64,000 bases of DNA from Aromatoleum tolulyticum (GTDB lineage Bacteria > Pseudomonadota > Gammaproteobacteria > Burkholderiales > Rhodocyclaceae). Location of the stretch: contig NZ_FTMD01000019.1 of NCBI RefSeq assembly GCF_900156155.1, positions 1-64,000 on the forward strand, in the 5' to 3' direction. A program made the position numbers and the translations under genes. Shown in pieces: positions 51,789-59,945 of the stretch. A model generated the notes under the pieces. It was not told the origin of the DNA. It ran no database searches and saw only the letters and a program-made list of their open reading frames with translations. Numbering within the stretch: the stretch's first letter is position 1; the number at the start of each line of letters is the position of its first letter.

Positions 51789-51951
51789 AGTCGATGGCAA
51801 GGCGCGCCTCCCGCTCGCGGGTCACGGTCAGCAGATCGAGCAGCGTCTCGCCGGGCCGGCCTTCGGGCGGGCGCGGCGCGGCGCCGGCGGTCTGCGCCGG
51901 GTTCGGCTCGGGCTGGACTTCGGCGACGAGTTCGTCGATCACGATGGGCAT
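51787..51951 (-). CDS. DUF5908-type micro-protein of eCIS loci
   Basis: A 54-residue protein: MPIVIDELVAEVQPE at the start, a Pro-rich middle, and LLDLLTVTREREARLAID at the end. DUF5908 proteins of this size and start (MPIxIxELVI/A) occur between the tube/adaptor and hub genes in eCIS loci; no function is known. Its ATG overlaps the upstream TGA by one base (TGATG). It is easy to miss because a longer shadow frame covers it. Confidence 0.85.
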   Translation of the reverse strand: MPIVIDELVAEVQPEPNPAQTAGAAPRPPEGRPGETLLDLLTVTREREARLAID

Positions 51952-52670
51952 CAGCGGCCTCCGGTGGGAATCAGCAGGGTGCCGAGCACGGTGAAGCGCG
52001 GGTTGTCGAGGCGGTTCGCGTCGGCGACGCCGCGCCAGTCGCGCGGGTTCTGCCCGGCCGCCTGCGCGGCGCTGGCGGCGTCCTGGCCGTCGCCGCCGGG
52101 CGCGAAGCTCGGGCGCGCGCGCTCGGCCGCCTGCACCGAGGGGTCCAGCGCGAACTGGTAGCGGTCCTCCTTGAAGGTCAGCGCCAGCGTCGCGCGCAGC
52201 GGGATGCCTTCCGGCGCGAAGAAGTCCAGCGTCTCCGAGTAGCTCGACAGCATCCCGGTGAACTGGAAGCTGCCCCACTGGAAGCGGCAGCGCTTGGGCG
52301 CCTTGGGCTTCTTCGACTCGGCATCCTGCGGTTTCATGAAGGCTTCCGCGATGCGCTTCGTCAGCGTGCGCACGTCGGTGTTCGCACTGAGCGTCTCGCG
52401 GTCCTCGCGGCTGTCCGAGCCGAGCGTCGCGGCGATGCTGGTGTCGAACACCAGCTCCACCGCGAGCGTCGATTCGCTCTTGTCGACGTACTGCGCGGCC
52501 GCGCCGCTGCCCCCGCTGCCGCCCTTGTTGTCGGCCTTCAGCGTGTTAGACAGCGTCACGCGCAGCGTCGCCGGGTTGAACTGCACGTCGATGTGCTTGG
52601 ACTCGTCGGTCTCGACCTGGTCCCCGTTCATCGGGATCAGCTTGGCGCGGGCGATCTGCATTGCGGGCAT
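51951..52670 (-). CDS. CIS tube/hub adaptor protein (Afp7-like)
   Basis: A 239-residue protein starting MQIARAKLIPMNGDQVETDE, with the family features HIDVQFNPATLRVTLSNTLK, STLAVELVFDTSIA and CRFQWGSFQFTGMLSSYSETLDFFAPEGIPLRATLALTF. This is the contractile-injection-system tube-protein fold that links tube and hub; in Afp7/Pvc7 a LysM domain follows it. Here no LysM is visible; the C-terminal 60 residues are Ala/Gly-rich and end NPRFTVLGTLLIPTGGR. ATG 52670 was chosen because GGGAGAA precedes it; the longer frame overlaps the tube gene. Confidence 0.88.
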   Translation of the reverse strand: MPAMQIARAKLIPMNGDQVETDESKHIDVQFNPATLRVTLSNTLKADNKGGSGGSGAAAQYVDKSESTLAVELVFDTSIAATLGSDSREDRETLSANTDVRTLTKRIAEAFMKPQDAESKKPKAPKRCRFQWGSFQFTGMLSSYSETLDFFAPEGIPLRATLALTFKEDRYQFALDPSVQAAERARPSFAPGGDGQDAASAAQAAGQNPRDWRGVADANRLDNPRFTVLGTLLIPTGGR

Positions 52671-52681
52671 CGTTTTCTCCC

Positions 52682-53146
52682 TCAACCGCGCTCGAGTTCC
52701 AGGCCTTCATGCACCAACTGCAGCTCCTCGATCGCGACCTGGCTGGCGGTGGAGGACAGGTCCGGCCCCTTGAACTTGGTCGGCAGCGCGTTGGTGATGC
52801 GCCAGCGCAGCAACGGCTTGTCCGGATTCTCGGGGTGGTACACGTCGATCGTGCCGCTCATGCGCAGCGCGTAGTTCGACTGGCGCGTGCTCATGTCGAA
52901 CCAGCTCCACAGATCCGCGAGCTCGGTGATGCCGCGCTTGAGGATGATCGGCGCGAAGGTCGTCGGGCCCGCGAGCTGCACCTCGCCCCAGTTGCGCCCG
53001 CCTTCCTTGAGCGCCTTGGGCGCCATCGTCGCTTCCAGGCCCGACACCTCGCTGAAGGCGCCGCGGCACAGCAGGTTGCCGCCCTCGCCGTCGTACAGCG
53101 CGACGCGGAAGCGGAAGGGGATGAATTCGCGCGGTGCGTCAGCCAT
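52682..53146 (-). CDS. Second tail-tube protein (gp19-like)
   Basis: A 154-residue tube protein. It has FIPFRFRVALYDGEGGNLLC, the FSEVSGLEATMAPKALKEGG segment, TFAPIILKRGITELADLWSWF, and AIEELQLVHEGLELERG. These are the features of T4 gp19-like tubes, present also in the main tube gene at 54751. eCIS commonly have several tube paralogues, one of which starts the tube at the baseplate; this one is adjacent to the adaptor gene and is likely that initiator. ATG 53146 was preferred over an adjacent GTG because GAGG precedes it. Confidence 0.93.
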   Translation of the reverse strand: MADAPREFIPFRFRVALYDGEGGNLLCRGAFSEVSGLEATMAPKALKEGGRNWGEVQLAGPTTFAPIILKRGITELADLWSWFDMSTRQSNYALRMSGTIDVYHPENPDKPLLRWRITNALPTKFKGPDLSSTASQVAIEELQLVHEGLELERG

Positions 53147-54746
53147 CACCGGCCTCGATGCGGGTTTCCGTCACGGCGACGTGGCGGTCGTGCAGGAAGG
53201 TCAGGCGCAGGCGGTCGATCGGGTAGGCCGGCGCAATCTCGATCTCGAACGCGATCGTCGATTCGGCCGCCGGAATCTCGCGGATGCGGTAGGCGCTCTC
53301 GGGCCGCGTGCCGCGCAGCGCGCCCGCTTCGTGCAGGCGGTCGAAGAAGGCGCGCAGCGCGAGTTCCGGGCGCGGGTCGCGCGGATCGGCGTCGAACACC
53401 AGCTGCTCGCCCAGCGCCTGCAGCCCGCGTCGCAACCAGCCCATGAAGCGCATCACCTCGGCCGAACGCCAGTGCTCCTGCGCGCGCTGCGCGGCACTCA
53501 TGCGGCGCAGGTCCGCGGCCGGCAGACAGGGCGCGCACAGCGCCTCGTCATCGACCTGCAGCTTGCCCCCGCGCGTCAGCAGCACCGTCACGCCGGGCGC
53601 CTCGCGCAGCGCGGTTGCCTGCTGCTGCGTCACCGGCGGCCACGGCAGCGCCGCGCCGGGCAGCGGGCGACCGGCGATCGAGCGCCACACGCCGTGGCGC
53701 TGCGACACGCGCGCCTGCATGCCGGCGACCAGCCCGCAGGGCGACGCGAGGGGGTGCTCCTCGCTGCGCAGGTACGGCCACAAGAGCTGCAGGTGGCGCA
53801 GCTTCTCGGCGAGTTCGGCGTGCGGCGACACCGTCGCCCCGCCGCCGGCCTCGCTGCCCACCTCACCGGCGATGCGCGCGATGTGGTCGAGGAACTCGCG
53901 CGACGGCGCCGGCAGCTCGTCCTGCGGGCGCTGGTCCAGCGGCAGCGTCAGCAGACACTGCATGTCCGGGCGCAGGCGGGCGAGCGCGCGCAGGATCGGC
54001 GGCACGATGTCGATCGGATCGAGCGACGCCTCCGCGGCAGGCATCTCGCCCGAATGACGGCGCTCGCGATGCGTGTCGTCGAGCTCGGTGCCGCAGGGCA
54101 GGAACACCGCCTCGGGATTTTCCAGCCGCACGCGCGGGATATCGGGCAGCGCACGCGGCACCAGCAGGCGTTCGAGGTCGGGCAGCGCGAGGATGCCCGC
54201 GCGCTCGATCAGCAGCGCGCGCTCGAAGGCGCCCAGTTCCGACGGTTCGATCAGCGTTGCGTTCGGCTGCGGCAGGAAGGCGCGCACGCCGTCCGATTCG
54301 GGCACGCGGATGATCCACAGCGTGCGCGTGTCGCCGAAGCCCTGCTCGTTGCCGGCGAAGAAGTCCTGCACCGCCGCCGGCAGCCAGGCCGCGCGGCCGG
54401 CCAGCGCGCTGCGGTAGGCACCGTCGAAGTCGAAGGCCTGCGGAAACAGCGCCTGGAAGTACCCCAGCGAGCGGATCGGGATCGGCAGCCGGTACAGCGC
54501 ATACAGCGCCCCGTCGCCGGGTTCGGCCTCGCTCGCGCCTTCGTCGAGCGCGCGCAGGCGCTCGACTTCGGCGGTGAAACCCAGTGCCGCGATCTCCGCG
54601 AGCGCCGCGAGGTCGCGCGCGAGCCGCTTCCACTCGGCGCTGCCGTCGAAGGACGGACAGTGGCCGATCATCACGACCTCGACCGGCGCGAGCCGCCGCG
54701 AAGCGGGGCGTGCGTCCAGTTCGATGCGCTTGTCGGCGAGCAGCAC
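53139..54746 (-). CDS. Divergent sheath-like protein
   Basis: A 535-residue protein whose C-terminal 120 residues resemble a contractile-sheath C-terminal domain: HWRSAEVMRFMGWLRRGLQA, QLVFDADPRDPRPELALRAF, FDRLHEAGALRGTRPESAYR, and AFEIEIAPAYPIDRLRLTF. The corresponding part of the main sheath reads FLFTEWRNGRLLGGTPKEAYFVRC. The N-terminal 400 residues are much diverged (ALYALYRLPIPIRSLGYFQA, FPQAFDFDGAYRSALAGRAA, DTRTLWIIRVPESDGVRAFL). The start is GTG 54746, with GGAG upstream, five bases below the tube stop. It may form a special ring at the baseplate or tip. Its divergence from the main sheath is striking. Confidence 0.75.
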   Translation of the reverse strand: MLLADKRIELDARPASRRLAPVEVVMIGHCPSFDGSAEWKRLARDLAALAEIAALGFTAEVERLRALDEGASEAEPGDGALYALYRLPIPIRSLGYFQALFPQAFDFDGAYRSALAGRAAWLPAAVQDFFAGNEQGFGDTRTLWIIRVPESDGVRAFLPQPNATLIEPSELGAFERALLIERAGILALPDLERLLVPRALPDIPRVRLENPEAVFLPCGTELDDTHRERRHSGEMPAAEASLDPIDIVPPILRALARLRPDMQCLLTLPLDQRPQDELPAPSREFLDHIARIAGEVGSEAGGGATVSPHAELAEKLRHLQLLWPYLRSEEHPLASPCGLVAGMQARVSQRHGVWRSIAGRPLPGAALPWPPVTQQQATALREAPGVTVLLTRGGKLQVDDEALCAPCLPAADLRRMSAAQRAQEHWRSAEVMRFMGWLRRGLQALGEQLVFDADPRDPRPELALRAFFDRLHEAGALRGTRPESAYRIREIPAAESTIAFEIEIAPAYPIDRLRLTFLHDRHVAVTETRIEAGDG

Positions 54747-54750
54747 GGCC

Positions 54751-55209
54751 TTACTCCTGCTCGATCGTCTCGACGGAGAGCACCAGCTCCTCGATCGCGA
54801 CGTCGCCGCCGCCCTTCGCGGTCAGCGTCGGGCCGGTCCACTTGATCGGCATCGCGCCGCGCAGCTTCCAGCTCACGACGGTGTCGGCGCGGTCCTCGGA
54901 CTGCAGCTTCACGACGATGTCGCGCTTGGCCTCCGAGAGCTTGCCGGTACGCCCCTTCTCCAGCCACTCGTAAAGGTTCTGCGCGCCGATCACGCCGCGC
55001 TTCAGGGTCACGTCGCCGGCCTTGTGGATGCCCGGCACCTTGCGCACGTAGTTCACGCGGTCGTTGCCGGCGCGGTACTCCGCGACCGTGACCTCGGCGT
55101 TCAGGCCCGACACTTCGGAGAAGCCCGCCCGCACCTCGCTGCCCTGGCCCGGTTCGAGGTCGACGAGGAAGTTGAACGCCGAATAGGGTGTTTCACGAAA
55201 AACGGCCAT
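54751..55209 (-). CDS. Main tail-tube protein (gp19-like)
   Basis: A 152-residue tube subunit with the family pattern: FRETPYSAFNFLVDLEPGQG, RAGFSEVSGLNAEVTVAEYR, PGIHKAGDVTLKRGVIGAQN, LYEWLEKGRTGKLSEAKRDI, and a final AIEELVLSVETIEQE. It would polymerise into the inner tube that is driven out when the sheath contracts. ATG 55209 has AAGGAG. It follows the sheath gene directly, the common sheath-tube order, and its high expected dosage fits the strong ribosome site. Confidence 0.96.
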   Translation of the reverse strand: MAVFRETPYSAFNFLVDLEPGQGSEVRAGFSEVSGLNAEVTVAEYRAGNDRVNYVRKVPGIHKAGDVTLKRGVIGAQNLYEWLEKGRTGKLSEAKRDIVVKLQSEDRADTVVSWKLRGAMPIKWTGPTLTAKGGGDVAIEELVLSVETIEQE

Positions 55210-55226
55210 GTCTGTCTCTCCTTAAC

Positions 55227-57407
55227 TCAGGCGTCGGCGGTCTTCTGGCCGATGCGGAAGATCACGAACTCGGCGGGCTTCAGCGCCGCCACGCCCACCA
55301 GGCACACCATGCGACCGTTGTCGATGTCGTTCTGCGTCATCGTCGAGCGGTCGCAGCGCACGAAATAGGCCTCCTTCGGCGTACCGCCCAGCAAGCGCCC
55401 GTTGCGCCATTCGGTGAACAGGAAGTCCTCGACGCTGGTGCGGATGTTGGCCCACAGCGCCTCGCCGTTCGGCTCGAACACCGCCCACTGCGTGGATTTC
55501 TCGATCGAGCGTTCCAGGTACAGGAAGTAGCGCCGCACGTTCACGTACTTCCACTCGGGATCGCTGGAGAGCGTGCGCCCGCCCCATACGCGGTGGCCGC
55601 GGCCAGCGAAGGAGCGCAGGCAGTTGATGCCGTTGGGGTTGAGGAGCTCCTGCTGGAAGGTGTTGATCTGCTGCTCGAAGCGCAGCGCCCCCATCACGAT
55701 CTCGTTGGCCGGTGCCTTGTGCACGCCGCGATCGACGTCGGTGCGCGCATACACGCCGGCGATGAAGCCCGCGGGCGGCACCGCGAGGTCGCGGCGCGTG
55801 CCGGTCGGGTCGGGAATCACCACCCACGGGTGGTACAACGCCAGGCGCGTGTCGTCGAACTGGCCGGCGAAGGCGCGCACCTCGCTGATGCTCTGGCCGA
55901 AGCGCGAATCGACGATGCCGACGCGGTAGCGCATGCGCCGGCAGTGCTTCTGCACCTCCATCACGACCGCCGTGTGCACGTCCTCGTCCGACTCCGCCGC
56001 GGCCGGCGTCATCACGATGGACACGTCCTCGACCCCTTCGAGCGCCTTCAGGCCGGTGCTGCCCTTGATCTCGTCGGTTTCGCCGGCATAGTCGGTCGAG
56101 CTCGGCTCGGCGCCGTCGCTGCCGCCCGACAGCGCGATCAGGTAGCGCGGTTCGTCGAGCGAGCTCGCGCCGGGGTTCAGCGCCGCCGCGTCGCACATCG
56201 CGACCAGCGCCGTCTGGATGTCGTCGCCGGTCGCGCCGTCCGCGAGCACGCAGGCGATCGGCGAACTCAGCGCCTCCGCGCGGCGCTCGGGGTTCGCCGG
56301 CAGCGCCGCGGCGAGGCTCGTGGCGCCGGTCGGCGCGGTGCTCAGGCCGGCGTAGGTGCGGATCACCTCGCCGTCCTTGCCGCCGTTGCGCACGTCGATG
56401 TCGAAGCTGCGCAGCACGATCATCGAGCGCGCCGCGCCCGGCTTGGCCGCGAGTGCGGCGAGCGGCAGCGTGATCGGATTCGCGACGCCGGGGTTGAGCG
56501 TCGCGTCGGCGGTGACCGTGAAGGTCTCGCCGGCTGCGTCCAGCGTGCCGCGCAGCACCTTCAGGTCGCCCCAGTTCACGCCGCCGGTGTAGGCGGCGAG
56601 ATCCGTCACGTCGGCGAGCTGCAGCTCGGCCGAGGTCCCCGCCGCGAGCGCCCCGGAGGCCGGTGGACGCACGAAGATGCGCGTCAGGCGGGCATTCGCC
56701 GGCAGCTCGGCCGATATCAGGGCGGTCAGTTGGCCCGCGGCGACCGGCGCCGGATTGTCCGGGTCGGCCATCGACACGATCTCGGCGCGATTGCTCTGGA
56801 TCGCGAGGTTCGCACCGTCGAGCTTCACCACCGCCTTCACGTCGACGGGGAAGGCCGCGTTGGCGATCGCGCCGGTCGCCTTCGCCGCCACCGCCACGCC
56901 GGTCGCCTCGAGGAAGTACAGGCTGTCGCCCGTCGCCGTCTTAGGCGTCTCGCTGCGCAGCAGGTTCTCGCTGTCGCGCCAGCGCAGTTCCAGCGTGTAC
57001 TCGCCCATCTTGCCGGGGAAGCGGCTGAAGAACTGCACGTCGCCGGCGCCGTCGGTCTTCGACGCCGCATTCGGCCACTTGCCGTCATCGTCCGGGCCGA
57101 GGCCATTCACCCCCGCCACGACGCGCGCGACGAAGAGCTGCTTGCCGCCGTTGTCGAAGAAGGCTCGCGCCGCATGCGCCGAATAGTTCGGCACGTTCGC
57201 CCCCTCCTCGCCGATCGCGAGATCCTGCGCGTCGCCGTAGATGCGCTCGAAATCGGCATAGCTCGTAAGCACCTCGGGCACGCCGCGCAGCGGCCCGGTG
57301 CGGGTCGGCCCCACCAGCGCCGCGACGCTGGTACCGACGCCCTCGATCGACTTGTTGCGGAAACTCGTCTCCTCGACGAAGACGCCTGGGGCAAGGTACT
57401 CGGGCAT
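55227..57407 (-). CDS. Contractile sheath protein
   Basis: A 726-residue sheath subunit. It starts with the family signature PEYLAPGVFVEETSFRNKSI and VGTSVAALVGPTRTGPL. A FFDNGGKQLFVARV segment follows. A large variable insertion runs from about 120 to 400. The C-terminal half has GSTGLKALEGVEDVSIVMTP, DPTGTRRDLAVPPAGFIAGV, INTFQQELLNPNGINCLRSF, GHRVWGGRTLSSDPEWKYVN, and VAALKPAEFVIFRIGQK at the end. Contraction of this sheath drives the tube. At 726 residues it is longer than simple phage sheaths (about 480) because of the surface-exposed insertion. ATG 57407 has AAGGAG. Confidence 0.97.
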   Translation of the reverse strand: MPEYLAPGVFVEETSFRNKSIEGVGTSVAALVGPTRTGPLRGVPEVLTSYADFERIYGDAQDLAIGEEGANVPNYSAHAARAFFDNGGKQLFVARVVAGVNGLGPDDDGKWPNAASKTDGAGDVQFFSRFPGKMGEYTLELRWRDSENLLRSETPKTATGDSLYFLEATGVAVAAKATGAIANAAFPVDVKAVVKLDGANLAIQSNRAEIVSMADPDNPAPVAAGQLTALISAELPANARLTRIFVRPPASGALAAGTSAELQLADVTDLAAYTGGVNWGDLKVLRGTLDAAGETFTVTADATLNPGVANPITLPLAALAAKPGAARSMIVLRSFDIDVRNGGKDGEVIRTYAGLSTAPTGATSLAAALPANPERRAEALSSPIACVLADGATGDDIQTALVAMCDAAALNPGASSLDEPRYLIALSGGSDGAEPSSTDYAGETDEIKGSTGLKALEGVEDVSIVMTPAAAESDEDVHTAVVMEVQKHCRRMRYRVGIVDSRFGQSISEVRAFAGQFDDTRLALYHPWVVIPDPTGTRRDLAVPPAGFIAGVYARTDVDRGVHKAPANEIVMGALRFEQQINTFQQELLNPNGINCLRSFAGRGHRVWGGRTLSSDPEWKYVNVRRYFLYLERSIEKSTQWAVFEPNGEALWANIRTSVEDFLFTEWRNGRLLGGTPKEAYFVRCDRSTMTQNDIDNGRMVCLVGVAALKPAEFVIFRIGQKTADA

Positions 57408-57437
57408 GTCGCTTCTCCTTCGGTGCCGTAGGGCTGT

Positions 57438-58214
57438 TCAGGAAAACTTCAGGACGAGGGCATTCCGTCCCGGGCTGGCAAGGGTGGCGATGCGCCCGGG
57501 CGCAATGTCCACCGTGATTTCGGTCTTGAATGCGGCGTTGCCGCTACCCGTGCCGCGCACGCGCGCCGCGGGCAGGGCATCGGGGTCGGTACCGCTCGCG
57601 GCGGCGCGCACCGTGAGCACCGCGGGGTAAGTTGTTGCGGGGGCGTCCTTCGTGAGTGCCGGCAAGCGCGCCAGCGACAGCCGGAATTCGCCGTGGGCAT
57701 CGCTCTGGGCGACGAAATCGAAGGGCGTGGCGAGCGGGGGCGTCACGTGCAGCGCCAGCAGCGCCCACGGCACCGGCGTGCCGTCTTCCAGCTCGGTGCG
57801 TCCGTAGAGACCGCCGGCGTGGCCGAAGCGCGTGCCGAGCGGCGAGCGGAACAGGCGCAGGGCGTGTTCCGCTCGCCGACCGGCGGAAAGCGAGAAGCGT
57901 CGCGGCAGGAAGTGCCCGGCGGCGTCGGCGACCTCGCCCGCAAGCGGATACAGCGGCTCATCGGCGGCGACGGGCGGCGCGAGATCCGCGGGGCTCGCCG
58001 CGCCGGCGATCACGCGCCGCAGTTCTGCCGGAATCCGGCGCCACAGGACGGTGCCCGCGGTCTTGTGGATCAGTTCCAGATCGGCCGGCGGGTTGTCCAG
58101 GCGGATCGTCAGGCCCTGTGCCGGCACGGGCCGCCTCGCTCCCCCCTGCACGCCGCTTGCGTCCACCCACTCGATGAAGTCGCTGGCATGCAGCACGAGG
58201 GTCTCGACGATCAC
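57438..58214 (-). CDS. eCIS-locus protein, possible carboxypeptidase-regulatory-like domain
   Basis: A 258-residue protein between the DUF4255 and sheath genes. The N-terminal half has IVETLVLHASDFIEWVDASG, ELIHKTAGTVLWRRIPAEL and PLYPLAGEVADAAGHFLPRR. The middle contains WALLALHVTPPLATPFDFVA, AQSDAHGEFRLSLARLP and an Ig-like beta pattern similar to carboxypeptidase-regulatory or fibre-like domains (G..V....G.......DA.GxFRL). The end is KTEITVDIAPGRIATLAS. No function is assigned; proteins at this spot are common in this class of loci. It overlaps the upstream gene by four bases. Confidence 0.65.
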   Translation of the reverse strand: MIVETLVLHASDFIEWVDASGVQGGARRPVPAQGLTIRLDNPPADLELIHKTAGTVLWRRIPAELRRVIAGAASPADLAPPVAADEPLYPLAGEVADAAGHFLPRRFSLSAGRRAEHALRLFRSPLGTRFGHAGGLYGRTELEDGTPVPWALLALHVTPPLATPFDFVAQSDAHGEFRLSLARLPALTKDAPATTYPAVLTVRAAASGTDPDALPAARVRGTGSGNAAFKTEITVDIAPGRIATLASPGRNALVLKFS

Positions 58215-58807
58215 TGCCCGCTCCCCCTGCGATCGTCCATCGGGAACACCAGGGTCCTGACCGCAGGTCCTTCGTCACGGTCGATGTCCGGCGCCAGGCG
58301 CACCGTCTTGACCAGGTAGGGCGCCGACAGACGGTAGTCGCCCGGCAGGCTGTCCCACAGCCGCATCAGGTCTTCGGTGCTCATCTCCTCGGGCAGCACC
58401 TGCACGACGTCGTCCCGGCCCCAGTCGGGATCGGCGAGGGTCATGTCCGCGCTCTCGAGCATGAAGCCGCCGCCGAGGATCTGGATCGCCGCGGCAAGGT
58501 ATTCGATTTCCTGCTCGGTATGCGTGCACCACGCGATCAACAGCAGGTGCAGGTTGACCGGCAGCTCCGGGCGGGGCTGACTGCGCCCCGGCAGCGGCGA
58601 CAGATGGCGATTGCGGCTGAAAGGGTCGACCGAGATGCGGTGCAGGTAGATCCCGAGCGTGTCGGTGTTGGCCTGCGGCTTGCCGGCGAGCGTCTGCGAG
58701 CCGAGGATCTCGACCTGAGGGTTGCCGCCCAGGCGCGCCGCCATGCGGATCGCCAGGCGTTCGCGCAGCGCCTGAAGAACCGACAGAATTCCGAGATGCG
58801 ACGCCAC
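58211..58807 (-). CDS. DUF4255 / Pvc16_N tube-terminator-like protein, first gene of the locus
   Basis: A 198-residue protein with the DUF4255 (Pvc16/Afp16 N-terminal) pattern: LQALRERLAIRMAARLGGNP, LAGKPQANTDTLGIYLHRIS, RNRHLSPLPGRSQ, and ELPVNLHLLLIAWCTHTEQE at about 80-105. YLAAAIQILGGGFMLES follows, then DLMRLWDSLPGDYRLSAPYL. In Afp, protein 16 caps the tube and helps set its length. The start is GTG 58807, with a strong AGGGGGAGGA site upstream. It opens the co-directional block and probably lies nearest the promoter. Confidence 0.93.
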   Translation of the reverse strand: MASHLGILSVLQALRERLAIRMAARLGGNPQVEILGSQTLAGKPQANTDTLGIYLHRISVDPFSRNRHLSPLPGRSQPRPELPVNLHLLLIAWCTHTEQEIEYLAAAIQILGGGFMLESADMTLADPDWGRDDVVQVLPEEMSTEDLMRLWDSLPGDYRLSAPYLVKTVRLAPDIDRDEGPAVRTLVFPMDDRRGSGQ

Positions 58808-59207
58808 CGTATCCTCCCCCTCTGAAGCCTGAGCTTGCGAGACAGCGTTGCGACGGACGGTTCGCAGACCCTATGAAATTCGGGTTTTCTTGCGAACGGG
58901 TTATCAAAATGTCACATCGGGAGGAGGCGGCGCAAACCGGAGATGCAACAAAAAATTGCGCCTGACCGCTGCGTATGGAGGGGAATACCGTGCGTGCGGT
59001 AGGGAATTCTTACGGGCGTTTCGGTACGGGGCGAAGGGGGCGCGAAACGGCCGTGCGTTCGGCCCCGAGGGGCGGAACGCACGGCCTTTGCGGGAATGGC
59101 GGTGCTTGCGCGGAACGGAAAAGTGCCCGCCGGCGCGCGGCGACGGCACCGCCGCGTCAGTTACGGGGGTGTCATGACGCGCGCCGCCCGCGTGTCCGCG
59201 ATCCTTG
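58808..59207. other. Upstream region of the eCIS locus
   Basis: About 400 bases separate the first eCIS gene from the uracil-DNA glycosylase gene. The promoter of the eCIS block is expected in 58820-58960, which is the most AT-rich part of the gap. I could not choose a convincing -35/-10 pair. A strong hairpin lies at 59049-59086. Confidence 0.45.
59049..59086 (-). terminator. Hairpin downstream of the uracil-DNA glycosylase gene
   Basis: GGCCGTGCGTTC and GAACGCACGGCC form a perfect 12-base stem around a GC-rich loop that can itself pair. On the minus strand it is followed by GTTTCGC, a weak T tract. It lies 120 bases past the stop at 59208 and would separate the ampG unit from the eCIS promoter. 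Confidence 0.55.
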
Positions 59208-59930
59208 TTACCAGATTCCCAGTTCGGCCAGCTGGCGGCTCGCCGCCTCGGACCAGCCGCGGTTCGCCGCCGGGCTCGCGGGGCTGGGGTGCAGCACGCG
59301 GCCGATGCGCAGCTTGCGTCCGTCGAGCGCCGCCGCCGCGCGGGCTTCCGCCCAGGCGCCGATGCCGATCACCCAGTCGGGCGCGAGCGCGTCGATCATG
59401 CGGCGCAGGTGCTCGTCGCAGGCCGCGAGCAGCGGTTGCGCTTCGGCCGCCGGCAGCTTGTCCGGCGTCACGTTGCGCCCGCCGTCGAAGAAGGCCAGCG
59501 GACAATAGTTGGCAACGAAATGCTCGTCGAAGAACGCCTCGGCAGTGCCGAAGCGTTCGCGGAACAGGCCCCACAGGCGGCGCCCGCTCACTTCCGAGCG
59601 TGCACAGTCGAAGCCTTCGACCGGGCGCTTGGGATTCTCCACCGCCGGTTTGCCCACCGGTCCCGCGAGCCCCAGCCAGTCGCGCACCGCGTCGATCTCG
59701 CCGAAGGGCACGCCGGTCTGCGCCATGCCGAAGGGGCCCGGATTCATCCCCAGGAACACGATGCGCTTGCGGCCTGCCGCATAACGGCGCAGGTAGCCCT
59801 CGTGGATCGGCCAGGCGTAGTCGAGCGGGTTGTAGACGTGGCTCACCGGCGCGGCGAAGCGCATCGCGTCCAGGGTGTCCGACAGCGCGCGCGCCGCGGC
59901 GATCAGGGAATCGGCAGTAGTCGTGGTCAT
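59208..59930 (-). CDS. SMUG-type uracil-DNA glycosylase
   Basis: A 240-residue DNA repair enzyme that removes uracil from DNA. The active-site motif GMNPGPFGMAQTGVPFG (about 61-77) and the later HPSPASPAANRGW (about 214-226) are the two signatures of the SMUG1-like subfamily. YNPLDYAWPIHEGYLRRY and NYCPLAFFDGGRNVTPDKLP also fit. ATG 59930 follows the ampG stop by 15 bases, so the two are co-transcribed. Confidence 0.92.
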   Translation of the reverse strand: MTTTTADSLIAAARALSDTLDAMRFAAPVSHVYNPLDYAWPIHEGYLRRYAAGRKRIVFLGMNPGPFGMAQTGVPFGEIDAVRDWLGLAGPVGKPAVENPKRPVEGFDCARSEVSGRRLWGLFRERFGTAEAFFDEHFVANYCPLAFFDGGRNVTPDKLPAAEAQPLLAACDEHLRRMIDALAPDWVIGIGAWAEARAAAALDGRKLRIGRVLHPSPASPAANRGWSEAASRQLAELGIW

Positions 59931-59945
59931 CGCAGGAGTAGAGAA

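Noticed and set aside
25987-58807. Prophage or type VI secretion system as the identity of the tail-like locus
   Set aside because: No capsid, portal, terminase, lysis or integrase genes, and no TssJ/L/M membrane complex or ClpV; the DUF4157, DUF4255 and AAA+ genes point to eCIS.
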